Shown: positions 36,637 through 47,870, counted from the first letter of the stretch. The stretch: DNA of 64,000 nt from GCA-2746605 sp963704835 (GCA_963704835.1 CAVPHW010000011.1:186001-250000), one strand, 5' to 3'. Numbers and translations are program-made. Notes: generated by a model from the letters alone, not told the origin.

Positions 36637-37045
36637 ATGAATAAATTTGCATCTATAATTTTAGGAACAACATTTGGGATTATTTTAACTAAATCAGAAG
36701 TTATTAGCTGGTTTAGAATACAAAAGATGTTCCGGTTTGAAGAACCATATATGTATTTAATTATTGGCACGGCAGTAATTACCGGAATAATTTCTGTTGC
36801 TAATTTTAAAAAGTTTGGGAATGAAAAGTCTGACCAAAGAAAATTTAGATTTTACTGGCAAGCCTTTGAACAAGGGAACTGTAATTGGCGGAATTATTTT
36901 TGGAATTGGCTGGGCAATTACGGGCGCTTGTCCGGGACCAATTTTTGCCCAAATTGGAACCGGTGAATATGCCGCAGCTGCAACATTCATTGGAGCTTTC
37001 TCAGGTTCTTTTGTCTATAATGTAGTTAAATCAAAATTACCTTAA
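36637..37045 (+). CDS. YeeE/YedE family membrane protein 2, frame broken once
   Basis: The first frame (from 36637) gives the N-terminal helices ending ANFKKFG. At GGG 36817-36819 one G seems extra. In the adjacent frame the protein goes on as MKSLTKENLDFTGKPLNKGTVIG and includes the second YeeE signature GIGWAITGACPGPIFAQIGTG with its conserved Cys, ending VVKSKLP at 37045. The full product would be about 135 residues, normal for this DUF6691-type half protein. Confidence 0.82.
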
Positions 37046-37086
37046 TCTCTTAGATAAAATTAAATTCACAGTCTGGAAAGTCTGTG

Positions 37087-39154
37087 TTACATATTCAACA
37101 AACTTTTAAATTTTAATAAATCATTTGTTGGTAAACTGCAAACATAATTTTTGCACACATAAGCAGTTGTTTTCCCATCAATCATTTCATAATCTTTTAG
37201 ATATGGAGCTAGCTTAATCAGCTCTTTGTAATTCACATCAGTTTTGTCTAATAACATCACAATTTTATTTGGAAGTAAATTGGCATTAATTGTATTTAAC
37301 ATTTCTTTAGTTAGTTTATTTTCTTTTTCACCAACCAAAATAATTTCTTGCGATGGTCCCGCATAAAAGTTTAATCCAGATAAAAACTGACTAAAACTTA
37401 CCGGATTTTTTTCAACAAGGTTTTTATAAGCCTTATTTAGCATTTCTGAATATTTATTAAATTTTGAATCACTTGTAATTTTATAAAGCTTCAGCAGGTT
37501 ATTGTACATTGCAGAATTGCCAGAAGGAATCGCACCATCGTAATATTCTTTCGGTCGGGCAATTAATTCTGAATTTGTAATTGATGTGAAATAGAATCCA
37601 CTATTGTTTTCTTCATCCCAAAATCTTGCAATAAGAATATTTGTAGATTCAATAGCATTCTTCAAATAATCAACGTTAAAAGTGGTTTCGTACATCTCAA
37701 TATATGCCCAAATAAGAAAAGCATAGTCGTCAATTTGTGCTTCAATTGCAGCATCGTTTTCTCTAAATCTATGCAACAATTCACCATCGCTATTTTTTAA
37801 TTTAGTTTGTAGAAATTTAATTGAATTTTCTGCTGATGAAATAAACTCAGCATTCTCAAAAACTCTTCCAGCTTTTGCCAAGGCAACAATCATCAAAGCA
37901 TTCCAGTCTGTTAAAATTTTATCATCTTTATATGGATGAATTCTTTTTTCTCTTTCATCAAATAATTTGATCCGTAATTTTTCAATTCGTTCATTCCCTA
38001 TTATTTCATTTAGGTGCGGAATATTTGTTCCACTGGGTTTACGGGAAGCCTCATCATTAAAATTGCCACTATCTGTTATCTTAAATATCTGACTAAAATA
38101 TTCTCCATCTTTTTCACCTAGAATTTTAATTATTTCGCTTTTTTGCCATACATAAAATTTACCTTCTTCACCTTCGCTATCAGCGTCTTCTGCAGAATAA
38201 AATCCACCTTCGGGAGAAGTCATATCTCTCAATATGTATGTAATTATTTCTTCAGCTGTATTTTTAAATATTGGATTTTTAGTTACCTGATAAGCTTCTG
38301 TATAAGCAATTATTAACATAGCTTGGTCATAAAGCATTTTTTCAAAATGGGGCAGTAACCATTTATTATCTGTTGAGTAGCGATGAAATCCATAACCAAT
38401 TTGATCGTAAATTCCACCTTTTCTCATTTCGGTTAATGTTTTATCAACCATAAATTTTGCATTTTCGCTTTTTGTCTTTTCATAATATCTTAGAAGAAAG
38501 CTTAAATTATGTGGAGAAGGAAATTTTGGCTGTGTTCCAAATCCACCTTGCTGTGCATCAAATCTACTTTGAAAAGCTTTAAAGGCATCTTCAAGAACGG
38601 ATTCATTTGTAAATTCATCACTAGAAAAACTATTTGCCAAATTTAGCTGCTGAGTAATTTTTTCTGCAGATTCATCAATTTCTGCTCTTTGATTTTTCCA
38701 AGCATAATTTATCCTGGTTATTAAGTCCAATCATTCCCATTCGGTTACCAACAGTATTTTTGGGAAAATAAGTTCCAGCAAAAAATGGCTTTTTATCCGG
38801 AGTCATAATTATTGTCATTGGCCAGCCGCCATGACCGGTTAGCATTTGACATACCGACATGTAAATGTTATCAATATCTGGTCTTTCTTCTCTATCAACC
38901 TTAATACTTATAAAGCTCTGGTTCATTGCGTTTGCAACTTCCTCATCCTCAAAAGATTCGTGTTCCATTACATGGCACCAATGGCAAGTTGAGTAACCAA
39001 TTGAGAGAAATATTGGTTTATTTTCCTTTTTTGCCAGTTCAAAAGCTTCTTCTCCCCAAGGGAACCAATTTACGGGATTATGTGCATGTTGAAGTAAATA
39101 AGGACTTTTTTCGTTAAATAGCTTATTTGAGTATTTGTACTCTTTCATATTCAT
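37087..39154 (-). CDS. DUF255 / YyaL-type thioredoxin-domain protein, frame broken once
   Basis: The two frames join at about 38727-38728, where one extra base stands in GMI-DLITRINYAW. The combined protein is about 690 residues. The N-terminal DUF255 thioredoxin-like domain shows SPYLLQHAHNPVNW, YSTCHWCHVMEHESF (CxxC) and TGHGGWPM. The rest is an alpha/alpha toroid like N-acylglucosamine 2-epimerases, with YDQIGYGFHRYSTD, PHFEKMLYDQAML and YSAEDADSEG. The ATG at 39154 is the first usable start, but an open frame continues upstream and reads like a lipoprotein signal (IIQIPACGQKES) with no ATG, GTG or TTG before it. The function is unknown; the eukaryotic relative is SPATA20. Confidence 0.85.
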
Positions 39155-39368
39155 TTTTTTAGTCTCACTTTCTTTTTGCCCACAAGCCGGTATTTGAATA
39201 ATAAAAACAAGAAAAGCTATTAGGCAGTAATTTTTTATCGCAGTATTCTAAATTGTTAAAAGATATCGTATCTTATAATATAAGAAATGTTGGAGAGCTA
39301 TGCAGTTTTATTTACTGGATAAGACTAAACAATTTTTAAAATTTTAAATGGGAACAGAATTATTGCTC

Positions 39369-39518
39369 TTAACAAATCAAAAACTGAACTCCAACTGCAA
39401 ATCCTAAAAGTCTAAAAGGGAGTAAAATAAGCCAAATAAATGGATAAAGAACTAAAACTGCTATTGCTAATGGAAATGAAATAATTGCTAAAATAACCCA
39501 TAATATAAAAGTTGTCAT
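39369..39518 (-). CDS. 49-residue membrane protein
   Basis: A short gene read from the ATG at 39518, with AGGTGA 4 nt upstream. The product starts MTTFILWVILAIISFPLAIA and continues with an LVLYPFIWLILLPFRLLGF segment, giving two closely spaced hydrophobic helices and one Arg. The IWLILLPFRLLGF ending resembles small hypothetical proteins common in this phylum (recollection). It lies alone in the 470-bp gap between the divergent DUF255 gene and the kinase at 39628. No function can be given. Confidence 0.6.
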   Translation of the reverse strand: MTTFILWVILAIISFPLAIAVLVLYPFIWLILLPFRLLGFAVGVQFLIC

Positions 39519-39627
39519 TTTTCACCTAATTTTTGTACACCATAATAGACGTATTAATTTGTAATAAGTTTTTAAATTCTCTCTACAAAAATCCGATAAT
39601 ACCTTTACAAAATTATAATAGTTTGAT

Positions 39628-42090
39628 ATGATCAAAGAAAAAGTTTTTAATCCAAGTATTACACCCAATCATAATCTAATATTAGATTCGGTGAGCGATA
39701 GTATTCTGGCTATTGATGAAAACTTTAATATAGTTTATGCAAATCGGTCTTTTAAGGAACGGTTTGAGTTATTTATTGGTGAAAAATTAGAAGTAAACAG
39801 AGCTCTTGATTCCTATTCGGGAGTATCTCGTTTTGCGGAGTTTTCCAGTGAGTGGAATTATTGGCTAGAAAGATGTTTTACAAATGAAAAATTCCAAGAA
39901 AAAATTAAATATCAACTAAGTGGAAAAACATTTCATTATAAATTAAATTTTACTCCTGTAAAAAAAGAAGATCAGGTTCAGTACATTCAAATAAATTTCT
40001 CAGATGAAACCATTAAAAATCAATATGAGGATTTATTAAAAGACAAAAAAATAGTTACTGAAAACTCTGATTATAATACTCATCAGAATACCGAAAAAGA
40101 AGCATTGGCTAAGGAAAGAGACGATGCTGTTAATCTATTATTTGAAAATGCAGAAAGAATTCAGATTGTACTTGATGGTTCCAGTGATGGTTTCTGGGAT
40201 TGGAATATAGAGAAAAACGATCTTTTTTATAGCAAACGCTTCTATCAAATTTTTGGTTATAGGAATGGTGAGTTAAAAACAGATATGCAAACTTGGGAAA
40301 GCAGAATTCACAAAGATGACGTAGATTTTGTAATTGAATCTCTGCATGCTCACTTAGAAGGGAAAACCGAAAACTTTAACTGTGAATACAGAATTCTAAC
40401 GAAGGATGAAAAATGGAAATGGGTTCACGATAAAGGAAAAGTTGCAATTAGGGACGAAAATAATAATCCGCTAAGAATAGCCGGAACATTAAGTGATATT
40501 GATGTAAGAAAAACTACAGAGAAATACCTTCAAGAAAGTGAAGAAGTATTTTCATATATGGCTGAAAACTTACCGGTAATGATTTGGTTAACCGATAGAA
40601 AGATAAAACCCACTTTCGTAAACACAAAAGCACTGAATTTTATTGGAACAGCTAATGGAAATCAAGCACTTCAAGAGTATGTCCATGAAGATGATTTGGA
40701 TTACTTTAAGGATAATTTGCGAAATGTAATTTGGAAAAAAGAAACACATACTTTAGAAATCCGTTTAAAAAATAGTGATGGTGAATTTAGATGGATTTTA
40801 ACGAACATAGTACCAAGAGTTTCTGAAGAGGGTAAATTTATTGGGATTTTAGGTGTTGGACTTGATATAACCGACAGGAAAGAAATTGAAACTAGGTTAA
40901 TGGAAAGTGAAACTCAATTTAATGAAATAACTTCTGTAATTGGGGATGGCATCTTTATGGTTGATTCAGATTGGAAATTGCAATTTGCAAATCCCGAGTT
41001 CACCAAATTGCTGGGTTATTCACAAGATGAACTTGAAGGAAAGCCAATCCATAATCTTATTCATGATCATGGTGAAAGCGAAGACTCAAATTGTCCGCTG
41101 AAAAAAGTATTTGTTCATGGTGAGATTATTAGAGTTTCAGAAGATTATTTTGTAAGTAAAGATCAAAATTTAGTTCCAGTTTCATATGTGCTTTCGCCAA
41201 TTAAACGGAATGGCGAGATAACCGGTTGTGTTGCCGCCTTCCATGATATTACTGAAAGATTAACTTCTCAAGAAGAGATGAATAGATTTGTTGAGGAGTT
41301 ACAATTCAATAAAGAACTAATGGAAGAAAATGCCAATGAGTTTGCTAGACTTAATGAAATGCTTGGGGAATCAGAAAGTAGATTAACAGAATTAAATGCC
41401 AGCAAAGATAAATTCTTCTCAATTATCTCACATGATTTAAGAAGTCCATTCACATCAATAATCGGTTTTGCGGAAGTTATGCTTGAAGATATTAATACAC
41501 TTTCGCAAGAGGAAATAAAAGAATTTACAAATAGTATTTACAAATCATCCAAAAATATACAAAACTTACTTGAAAACTTGCTTCAATGGTCCAGAGTCCA
41601 GACAGGTAGAATAGAATTGAATCCAATAAACTTTGATTTGAATAGTTTAATTAATGATGTGATTGCTTTATATCAAGTTAATGCAGCAAGGAAAAAAATT
41701 AGCTTGGTTAATAAAGTTGAAAATCAATATTACGTAAAAGCTGATAAGTTTATGATAGATACTTTACTTAGGAATTTAGTTTCTAACTCAATTAAATTTA
41801 CAAATCAAGGTGGCGAAATAAAAATAATTGTTGATGATTCATTAGAAGGGAAGTTATTGGTTACAATTTCTGATAATGGAGTAGGCATTAACGAGGAAAC
41901 TATTGAAAAGCTGTTTAAAATTGATAGTCATGTTACGACCAAAGGTACGGAAAAAGAAAAAGGTACGGGGCTAGGTTTAATACTTTGCAAAGAGTTTGTT
42001 GAAAAAAATAACGGTAAAATCTGGGTAGAAAGCAAAATAGGGAAGGGGAGTGATTTTAAATTTACTCTACCTTATTCTGCTGAAAAATAA
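39628..42090 (+). CDS. Multi-PAS sensor histidine kinase
   Basis: 820 residues, no membrane segment. Four PAS domains are visible: about 15-130 (DSILAIDENFNIVYAN), 175-295 (PAS_3 type, DGFWDWNIEKNDLFYSKRFYQIFGY), 300-425 (PVMIWLTDRKIKPTFVN) and 430-545 (DGIFMVDSDWKLQFANPEF). A coiled coil (about 555-590) leads to the H-box IISHDLRSPFTSIIGFAEVM with His near 602. The ATPase domain has NLVSNSIKFTNQGG, DNGVGIN and GTGLGLILCKEFVEKNNGKIW. No receiver domain or regulator is adjacent, so the partner lies elsewhere. The kinase core resembles that of the gene at 9773. Confidence 0.92.
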   Translation: MIKEKVFNPSITPNHNLILDSVSDSILAIDENFNIVYANRSFKERFELFIGEKLEVNRALDSYSGVSRFAEFSSEWNYWLERCFTNEKFQEKIKYQLSGKTFHYKLNFTPVKKEDQVQYIQINFSDETIKNQYEDLLKDKKIVTENSDYNTHQNTEKEALAKERDDAVNLLFENAERIQIVLDGSSDGFWDWNIEKNDLFYSKRFYQIFGYRNGELKTDMQTWESRIHKDDVDFVIESLHAHLEGKTENFNCEYRILTKDEKWKWVHDKGKVAIRDENNNPLRIAGTLSDIDVRKTTEKYLQESEEVFSYMAENLPVMIWLTDRKIKPTFVNTKALNFIGTANGNQALQEYVHEDDLDYFKDNLRNVIWKKETHTLEIRLKNSDGEFRWILTNIVPRVSEEGKFIGILGVGLDITDRKEIETRLMESETQFNEITSVIGDGIFMVDSDWKLQFANPEFTKLLGYSQDELEGKPIHNLIHDHGESEDSNCPLKKVFVHGEIIRVSEDYFVSKDQNLVPVSYVLSPIKRNGEITGCVAAFHDITERLTSQEEMNRFVEELQFNKELMEENANEFARLNEMLGESESRLTELNASKDKFFSIISHDLRSPFTSIIGFAEVMLEDINTLSQEEIKEFTNSIYKSSKNIQNLLENLLQWSRVQTGRIELNPINFDLNSLINDVIALYQVNAARKKISLVNKVENQYYVKADKFMIDTLLRNLVSNSIKFTNQGGEIKIIVDDSLEGKLLVTISDNGVGINEETIEKLFKIDSHVTTKGTEKEKGTGLGLILCKEFVEKNNGKIWVESKIGKGSDFKFTLPYSAEK

Positions 42091-42097
42091 ATACTCT

Positions 42098-42409
42098 CTA
42101 CACTTTTAAAATTGAATTAGAAGAATCTCCAAAATGAGTTACAATCTGAGTATCTGCATCAGGCTCATTTAACCAAGTTTTGTCATCTAAGAAATATTTA
42201 AACTCATATTCTTTTCCAGCCTCTAAATCAACAACAATAGAAAATGAACCATCTTTAACTAGTTTTTTCATTCTAAGAGAATTATAATCCCAATTATTAA
42301 AAGTACCCAATAAGTTAGCTTTCTTATGGTTAATACCAATTTCCGGAGCAATTTTAAAAGTTACTTTACAAACTGGTTTTGATTTAAGATACCTTTTTGA
42401 GATTGACAT
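42098..42409 (-). CDS. Small CBM48 / isoamylase early-set domain protein
   Basis: 103 residues forming one glycogen-binding-type domain (CBM48/AMPK-beta like): VTFKIAPE at the first strand, then the hallmark ANLLGTFNNWDYNSLRMKKL, EYEFKYFLDDKTWLNEPDAD and a final strand. A site AAGGGA precedes the ATG. Stand-alone copies of this domain are common in Bacteroidota and probably bind alpha-glucan or act as a regulatory partner. The gene ends 7 nt from the convergent kinase. Confidence 0.88.
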   Translation of the reverse strand: MSISKRYLKSKPVCKVTFKIAPEIGINHKKANLLGTFNNWDYNSLRMKKLVKDGSFSIVVDLEAGKEYEFKYFLDDKTWLNEPDADTQIVTHFGDSSNSILKV

Positions 42410-42488
42410 ATTTTCCCTTCACTTAAAAATTTATTTTACAAACTTAAAGATAATAGAAAAGTAGTTAAATATCACGATTAGAATTAAC

Positions 42489-42519
42489 AAAAAAAACCTT
42501 GTAAAAATATTACAAGGTT
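42489..42519 (-). terminator. Rho-independent terminator after M14 gene
   Basis: A perfect 10-bp stem (42495-42504 with 42510-42519, AACCTTGTAA) and a 5-nt loop, followed on the minus strand by a run of eight T. It lies about 40 nt past the corrected stop of the carboxypeptidase gene. Confidence 0.9.
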
Positions 42520-42560
42520 TGAAAACGGTTCTATTAAGTTAGTCAGGGAGATATTTTAAG

Positions 42561-44860
42561 CTATTTTATTAATAACATCTTTTTAGTCTCAATGAAAATT
42601 GTCCGATATTTGTCGAAGGATCACCAGAAGTCAGTTGATAGAAATAAACTCCACTTGGGAGATTACTTGCATTCCACTCAACTTCATAATTGCCCGGATT
42701 TTGTTGTTTATTTACTAAAACTGCTACTTCTCTTCCAAGAACATCATAAATTTTTAATTTTACAAAAGACTCTTCGACTCCGCTCAGAGTGACGAACAAT
42801 TTGTCATTCCGGACCTGATCCGGAATCTGATATTTTATTGTTGTGCTTGGGTTAAATGGATTTGGAAAGTTTTGGGAGAGTGAATATTCTGTTGGCAGTT
42901 TTAGTTCTTCTTTGACATCTACAATTGGACTTATTGTTAATGTGTCTTTCCAATATACTATATCGCCAGTGCTAATTTCTAATTCAAATTTATTTACTCC
43001 AGAAGTGTTTTTTGAAATATATGCTAACGTGGTTATTCCTTTTCTACTTTCGCCGGCCGGAATTTTGCCGAATGATGCTTTTGAAGTTAGTATTTTGCTA
43101 ACACTGGAGTCTATGCAAACTAATTTCGCCATAACAGCCGTAATTTCTTTTGAATTACCTAGATTGCCTAAAGTTAAACCTGTAATGCCAACAAGACTAT
43201 CATTAGGATGAGAAACAACAAATGTATCGATTACTACTGGTCCTGCCGTTGTGAATCTTAAGTTGTTATAAAATAATTTCGAGGGAATATCAGTTCCATT
43301 CTGTTGAAGAATAATTTTGTAAAAATTTTCTTCGGGCGAATTCATTACTATTGAACCTGAAAAAGAAGAATAGTTTTGAACAAGTTGATACTCATTGATC
43401 AGACTGTCATTTAATGTAAGAACCTTTGCAAACACATTGCTAGTATGATTATCCGGATTTGTTTCAAAAGCATGAATTTTAATTGTATCTAAGAGCGGGC
43501 GATAAAAAGTTGCATTAATAATTGCATCAGAAATGTAGGGTGGGTTTTCAATAACACCAGGTCCCCAAGCATAAACTAAATTTGGATAAAGATTCTCTTT
43601 ACAATCCAAAATCATTTTTTCAGGTGAAGGCCAAACTGTGCCATTTTTTTCTCCAATCTCAGGGAGTACTGCAAAAATTTTACTCTTTTCTGTTGTTTCA
43701 CCATACATCCAATCACACACATCACCATTACTGGTAAATGTGTTCCATTCTGGAATTAAAATTCCATTACTATAGTTGTTAAGATTAGTTGCTAATGATA
43801 TCAAATTATTAAACTGAGTAGAATCAGTACATTGTTTATTAGTATAAGCCCAAGGAATCCAAATTGTTCGCCAATACCATGCTCCCCTAGTTGCATGGTA
43901 GTTTACCCCAATTTTAAAATCATGGTCTATACAATATTTTCTTACGGCTTCTGTTTCCGGTTCTGAGAAAGGACCAGTACCACGAAAAGCATCGCTGGAT
44001 GTAATAGGGCTTGAACCAATGTCATCATACCCCCACTGATATCCGAAATTTTGGTTATTGCTAACTCCAAAACTTCCATCCCCATTATTTCTTCTGTTTT
44101 TATACCACATTCCACCACCATCGGGACTAATAATTTCGTTATAAACATATCCATCGGGATTAACTACTGGGACGAAATAAAGTTCACGGTTATCAACCAG
44201 ATAAGTTACCTCTGGATCAGTTCCATAGTTCTCAAGTAAGTAGTACATAAAGTACATAATGCCCATCATACCACCCGCTTCACGGGCATGTGTCAGTGAA
44301 TTATAAAATAATTCGGGTTCATACTCATTAACATTTGGATTATCAGAAATTTTAACAGACCAAATAGGTCTTCCTTCAATCGAAGAGCCGATAGAATCTC
44401 TCGCCGAGATTAAATTAGGATACAACAATCGCAGCGTATCCAGTTGAGCAACAACTTCGCTAAATGTATAAAACCCCCCCATACTCCCAAAGCCAAAACC
44501 TTTGTTGTTAGTAGGGTTTTTGAGTTTTATTTTTTCTCTCGATTCTCTTGTTTGTTCCAGGTAGTCTTTTGTGAGATCATCAACTATAACTTGGTATGCA
44601 TAACCTGAACGATCTAAAATTTTCATTTGTGCTTCATCAAAAAATGAATCAAAAGAATTTTCATTCGGTATTACTCTTTCAAAGCATAAACCTCTTTTTC
44701 GTAATTCTAGAATTTCTGATTTGTCATTTACGAAAATCCTCACCTTACTCACTTTGTAATATTCTGCACTTTGGTTTATTTTGATGTCGCCATGTAGTTC
44801 TTGAGCATAAGTAAAAATGGGAAATATGAACACTAAAAGAATATTTTTAATAATTTTCAT
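42561..44860 (-). CDS. Secreted M14 zinc carboxypeptidase with T9SS sorting domain
   Basis: The ATG at 44860 follows TTGGAGA and starts a signal peptide ending FTYAQ. After an N-terminal propeptide-like region the M14 domain (about 120-430) shows zinc ligands H191 and E194 in HAREAGG, NPDGYVY, the third ligand in NYHATRGAW and the catalytic Glu in LPEIGEKNG. The usual DLNRN motif reads SNNQN, so the substrate-binding Arg is Gln270. A beta-rich region and a type A sorting domain follow (NFPNPFNPST, YDVLGREV, SGVYFYQL). One missing T near 42590 shifts the last residues; corrected, they read IETKKMLLIK with the stop at 42561. The sorting domain carries palindromic insert A. Confidence 0.88.
42768..42828. 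repeat. Palindromic in-frame insert A in a T9SS sorting domain
   Basis: A perfect palindrome ATTCCGGA-CCTGA-TCCGGAAT at 42806-42826 is joined to a second imperfect hairpin (ACTCT 42769-42773 with AGAGT 42786-42790). On the coding strand it adds DQVRNDKLFVTLSGVEES between the IKYQIP strand and the VKLKIYDVLG strand. Confidence 0.9.
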
Positions 44861-44916
44861 TTTTGTCTCCAAAAATTATTTACTTAAAAAGTCCTTCAAT
44901 CTTAGGAGTTATGTGC

Positions 44917-47841
44917 TTAACGTAATAGAATCATTTTCTTAGTTTCTGTAAACTCTCCTGAATTCAACCTGTAGAAATATACTCCGCTTGGGAGATTGCT
45001 TGCATTCCACTCAACTTGATAATTACCTGGATTTTGTTGTTTGTTTACCAAAGTTGCCACTTCTCTGCCAAGAACATCATAAACTTTAAGTGTTACAATA
45101 GACTCTTTGTTTCTGCTCAGAGTGACGAACAATTTGTCATTCCGGACCTGATCCGGAATCTGATATTTTATTGTTGTACTTGGGTTAAACGGATTAGGGT
45201 AGTTTTGCGAAAGACTAAAATTCTTCGCAAATGTATTTTGTTCGATCTAACGTAAACAGGAGAATGTGTCACAATCAGACGACTTGAGTCTTTGAAAACT
45301 TTTACTGCATGAAGTGCAATCAAACCATCATTGAATGGAAACGAACCATGTTGTACAATGATATCATTATGATGATTTTCCCAAGTAATTATTGAGCCTT
45401 GTGGGACTATAGAACTTTGCAGCCTTCTTATAGTCAACATCAGTCGTTGCTGAATCTGGTGCGATTTTGCGCCCATAAGTTGTGAAAAGGTCCTTCAATT
45501 TTAGAGTGATCTCCCATCTTTCGGCCAAATCAATGATGTTGTCGTTCCACTCAAGGTGACCATTAATTGTCCCTATTGCATCACCATTAGAGGGATCTCC
45601 ATTTCCAGGATTATCGTCAATCGAACAATTGGAAAATGCCGGATATGATAGATTTGTTCTATATCGAGTTAAGAAGTTAAAATTGGGAAAGCTCGACACC
45701 CAAGGGGAATTAAGGAACACCTGCTCATGGTTGGTCTTACTCCAGAAGTGAAATCCACCATGTTGAAAAGTACGTATTGAATCATAGAAAACAATTTTCT
45801 CCCTCCAGCCAACACTCTCGTCATTCTTTCCACAAAAAGTAAAGAATAGGGGTAGTGAGTTTAGCCGATTTGCACCAAGCAGAAAATTGGCATTGAGCCT
45901 TTCATTCCTTCTATATCCCTCATTGGTAATGAGATTTGATTGGTAAGTCCCCCATAATCGATCCAAGAAATTCACTCCACTGGCCATATCGAATATAGGA
46001 GCAAATATGAATATTGCAGCGATCTTTTCTCTAATCATAATAGAGTTGAAAAGGGCACCCATCGCTCCCATTGACCAACCTGTCATATAAGTTCTAGTGC
46101 TATCAACAGGCATATTTTTGATTGTCCAGTTGACTATGTACTTAACTTTTTCAGCAGTATAGTTATAAAGAGTTCCGGAAGTGGGGATTGGATTTATGTC
46201 CGCATACATGTCAAAGTTTTCATGAAATCCGTAGGAATTGGTTTGGCCTTCTTATCCCTGGAATCCATTCATCAATGCTGACCACCCATTCGTCTGGATC
46301 ACCCATTGTTTTGAAATGAGTAGATGTAGGTAGGAAGTGTAAGCCACCACCATGTAGATAAAATGTAACTGGATGAGGGGAGATGGAACCTGATTTAACA
46401 ATAGCAAAGTTATAAGGGAATGTTCCGACATTTGTCATTTGTGGAAAGATGGATGACGTCACTTTAGTAGCGAACAATACATATATTTCAAACTTTTTCC
46501 CACTAACATATCTGTTTTCTTGCCATACTGGTCTTGGTATTATCATACTCTCACTTATAGGAGAAGTAAGTGAATTTGATCCAAAGGCAATCGTGGTGTC
46601 TTCAAGATTGCCTATACTTGTGGTAACGGCATAATAAAATGAACCAGCATTGGTTGATGTAGCAACAAATAATCCTTTATTGCTTGCAAGAGGAACCGAA
46701 CTAGAATCAATTTTCAAATATTTTGGTGTACCACCAGTAATATCGGTAAGACGTTTGTTAAGACCTGAATTATCATGTACGTTTCCCAGGTTTTGTGCAC
46801 TAGCAAGCTGGTAGCCATAGTAAATGGGATTTAAAGACCTATAAAGAGTGTATACCACATTTGCTGTTGGAAGGTTGTCCCAGGTTATAAAAACCTGACC
46901 ATCCCGAAATAAAGCGTCAATATTCGTTACTTGTTGCGCTTGGATTGACTGGATCTCTCCCCTCACTGTGTCGTTCGTATTGTCCAAATCACCGGCAAGG
47001 GTTGTAAACACGGTTACTTCATATAATCCATCTGTTGGGCTCCATCCATCAAACGCTACTTGTGAAGTTGTATTTTTTGCCAATGCAGTAACAGTCTTTG
47101 TAGAATTATACCCGCCAGGTGAAATAAGCATAGTAACTGTGAAGGACTGTGTTGTAGTTCCATGGTTTTTCACTGAAGCTTTAGGAATTTGTGGTAAAGT
47201 GAATGTCGGGTTTGGGATATCTATTGATTGAAAGCCAATATCAATTGAAACCTGTGTACCCATTGTGCAATTATCAATATAAAGGTTATTTCCATACGCA
47301 CTGACCGCTTTGAAGCGCACTCTATTCGTTCCTATAGGCAGAGCGTATCGTTTAGTTGCCCATTGTGATGATGTTGGGACAAAATAAGAAAAAGTTGGTG
47401 GTGCTGTTACCAGTGGACCCGAGACACCTCCGTTCAATGTCACGAGTGTTGTGTATGTAGTTCCACTGTTAGAGGATGTCTCAATGATCAGTTTATCATT
47501 TTCTGACTGATACGTGGCATACGCATGGTCGAAACTCAATGAATCACCAGATAGTGATGACCCCATTGAAAATAGCACAAGTGACTGTGTAGTGCCGCCA
47601 GGTGCAAGGTAAAAACAGAATTGCGCTGAAGCTGATCCTATTCCGTAAGCACTAGCACCAACATATCGTTTCCAGCAAAGTGGACTTGTAAACTCAAGTG
47701 TCCAACCAGCTGGTGGAAATGTTTCGTTTTCAAAGTTCTCAAAATAATGTGAAAGTAACGCATCGTTTTGCGGATACAACTGTGCAAAACATATTTGTGT
47801 TACCAAGAAAAAGAAAAATAAAGTCTGTTTACGAATTTCAT
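44917..47841 (-). CDS. Secreted esterase-like T9SS protein, four frame breaks
   Basis: The start ATG at 47841 has an excellent AGGAGGAG site. The signal peptide (MKFVNRLYF..FFLVTQICFAQ) is split at about 47816 in a TTTTTC run. Next come a choice-of-anchor/cleaved-adhesin-like domain (YFENFENETFPPAGW), a CARDB-like beta domain, a fibronectin-like segment and an alpha/beta hydrolase with HGGGLHFLP (oxyanion), the nucleophile motif GWSMGAMGA and NHEQVF (His). Further breaks at about 46240, 45415 and 45250 precede the sorting domain (NYPNPFNPST to TKKMILLR), which carries insert B. All are single-base. The middle has higher GC than its neighbours. An esterase or polyhydroxyalkanoate-depolymerase-like role is plausible, not proven. 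Confidence 0.75.
45100..45161. repeat. Palindromic in-frame insert B in a T9SS sorting domain
   Basis: The palindrome ATTCCGGA-CCTGA-TCCGGAAT at 45139-45159 is identical to copy A. The neighbouring arm differs (TTTGTTTCTGCTCAGAGTG), so the peptide is DQVRNDKLFVTLSRNKES. It sits in the same loop of the sorting domain. Confidence 0.9.
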
Positions 47842-47870
47842 AACTCCTCCTAGTGAGTACAAAATAATAA

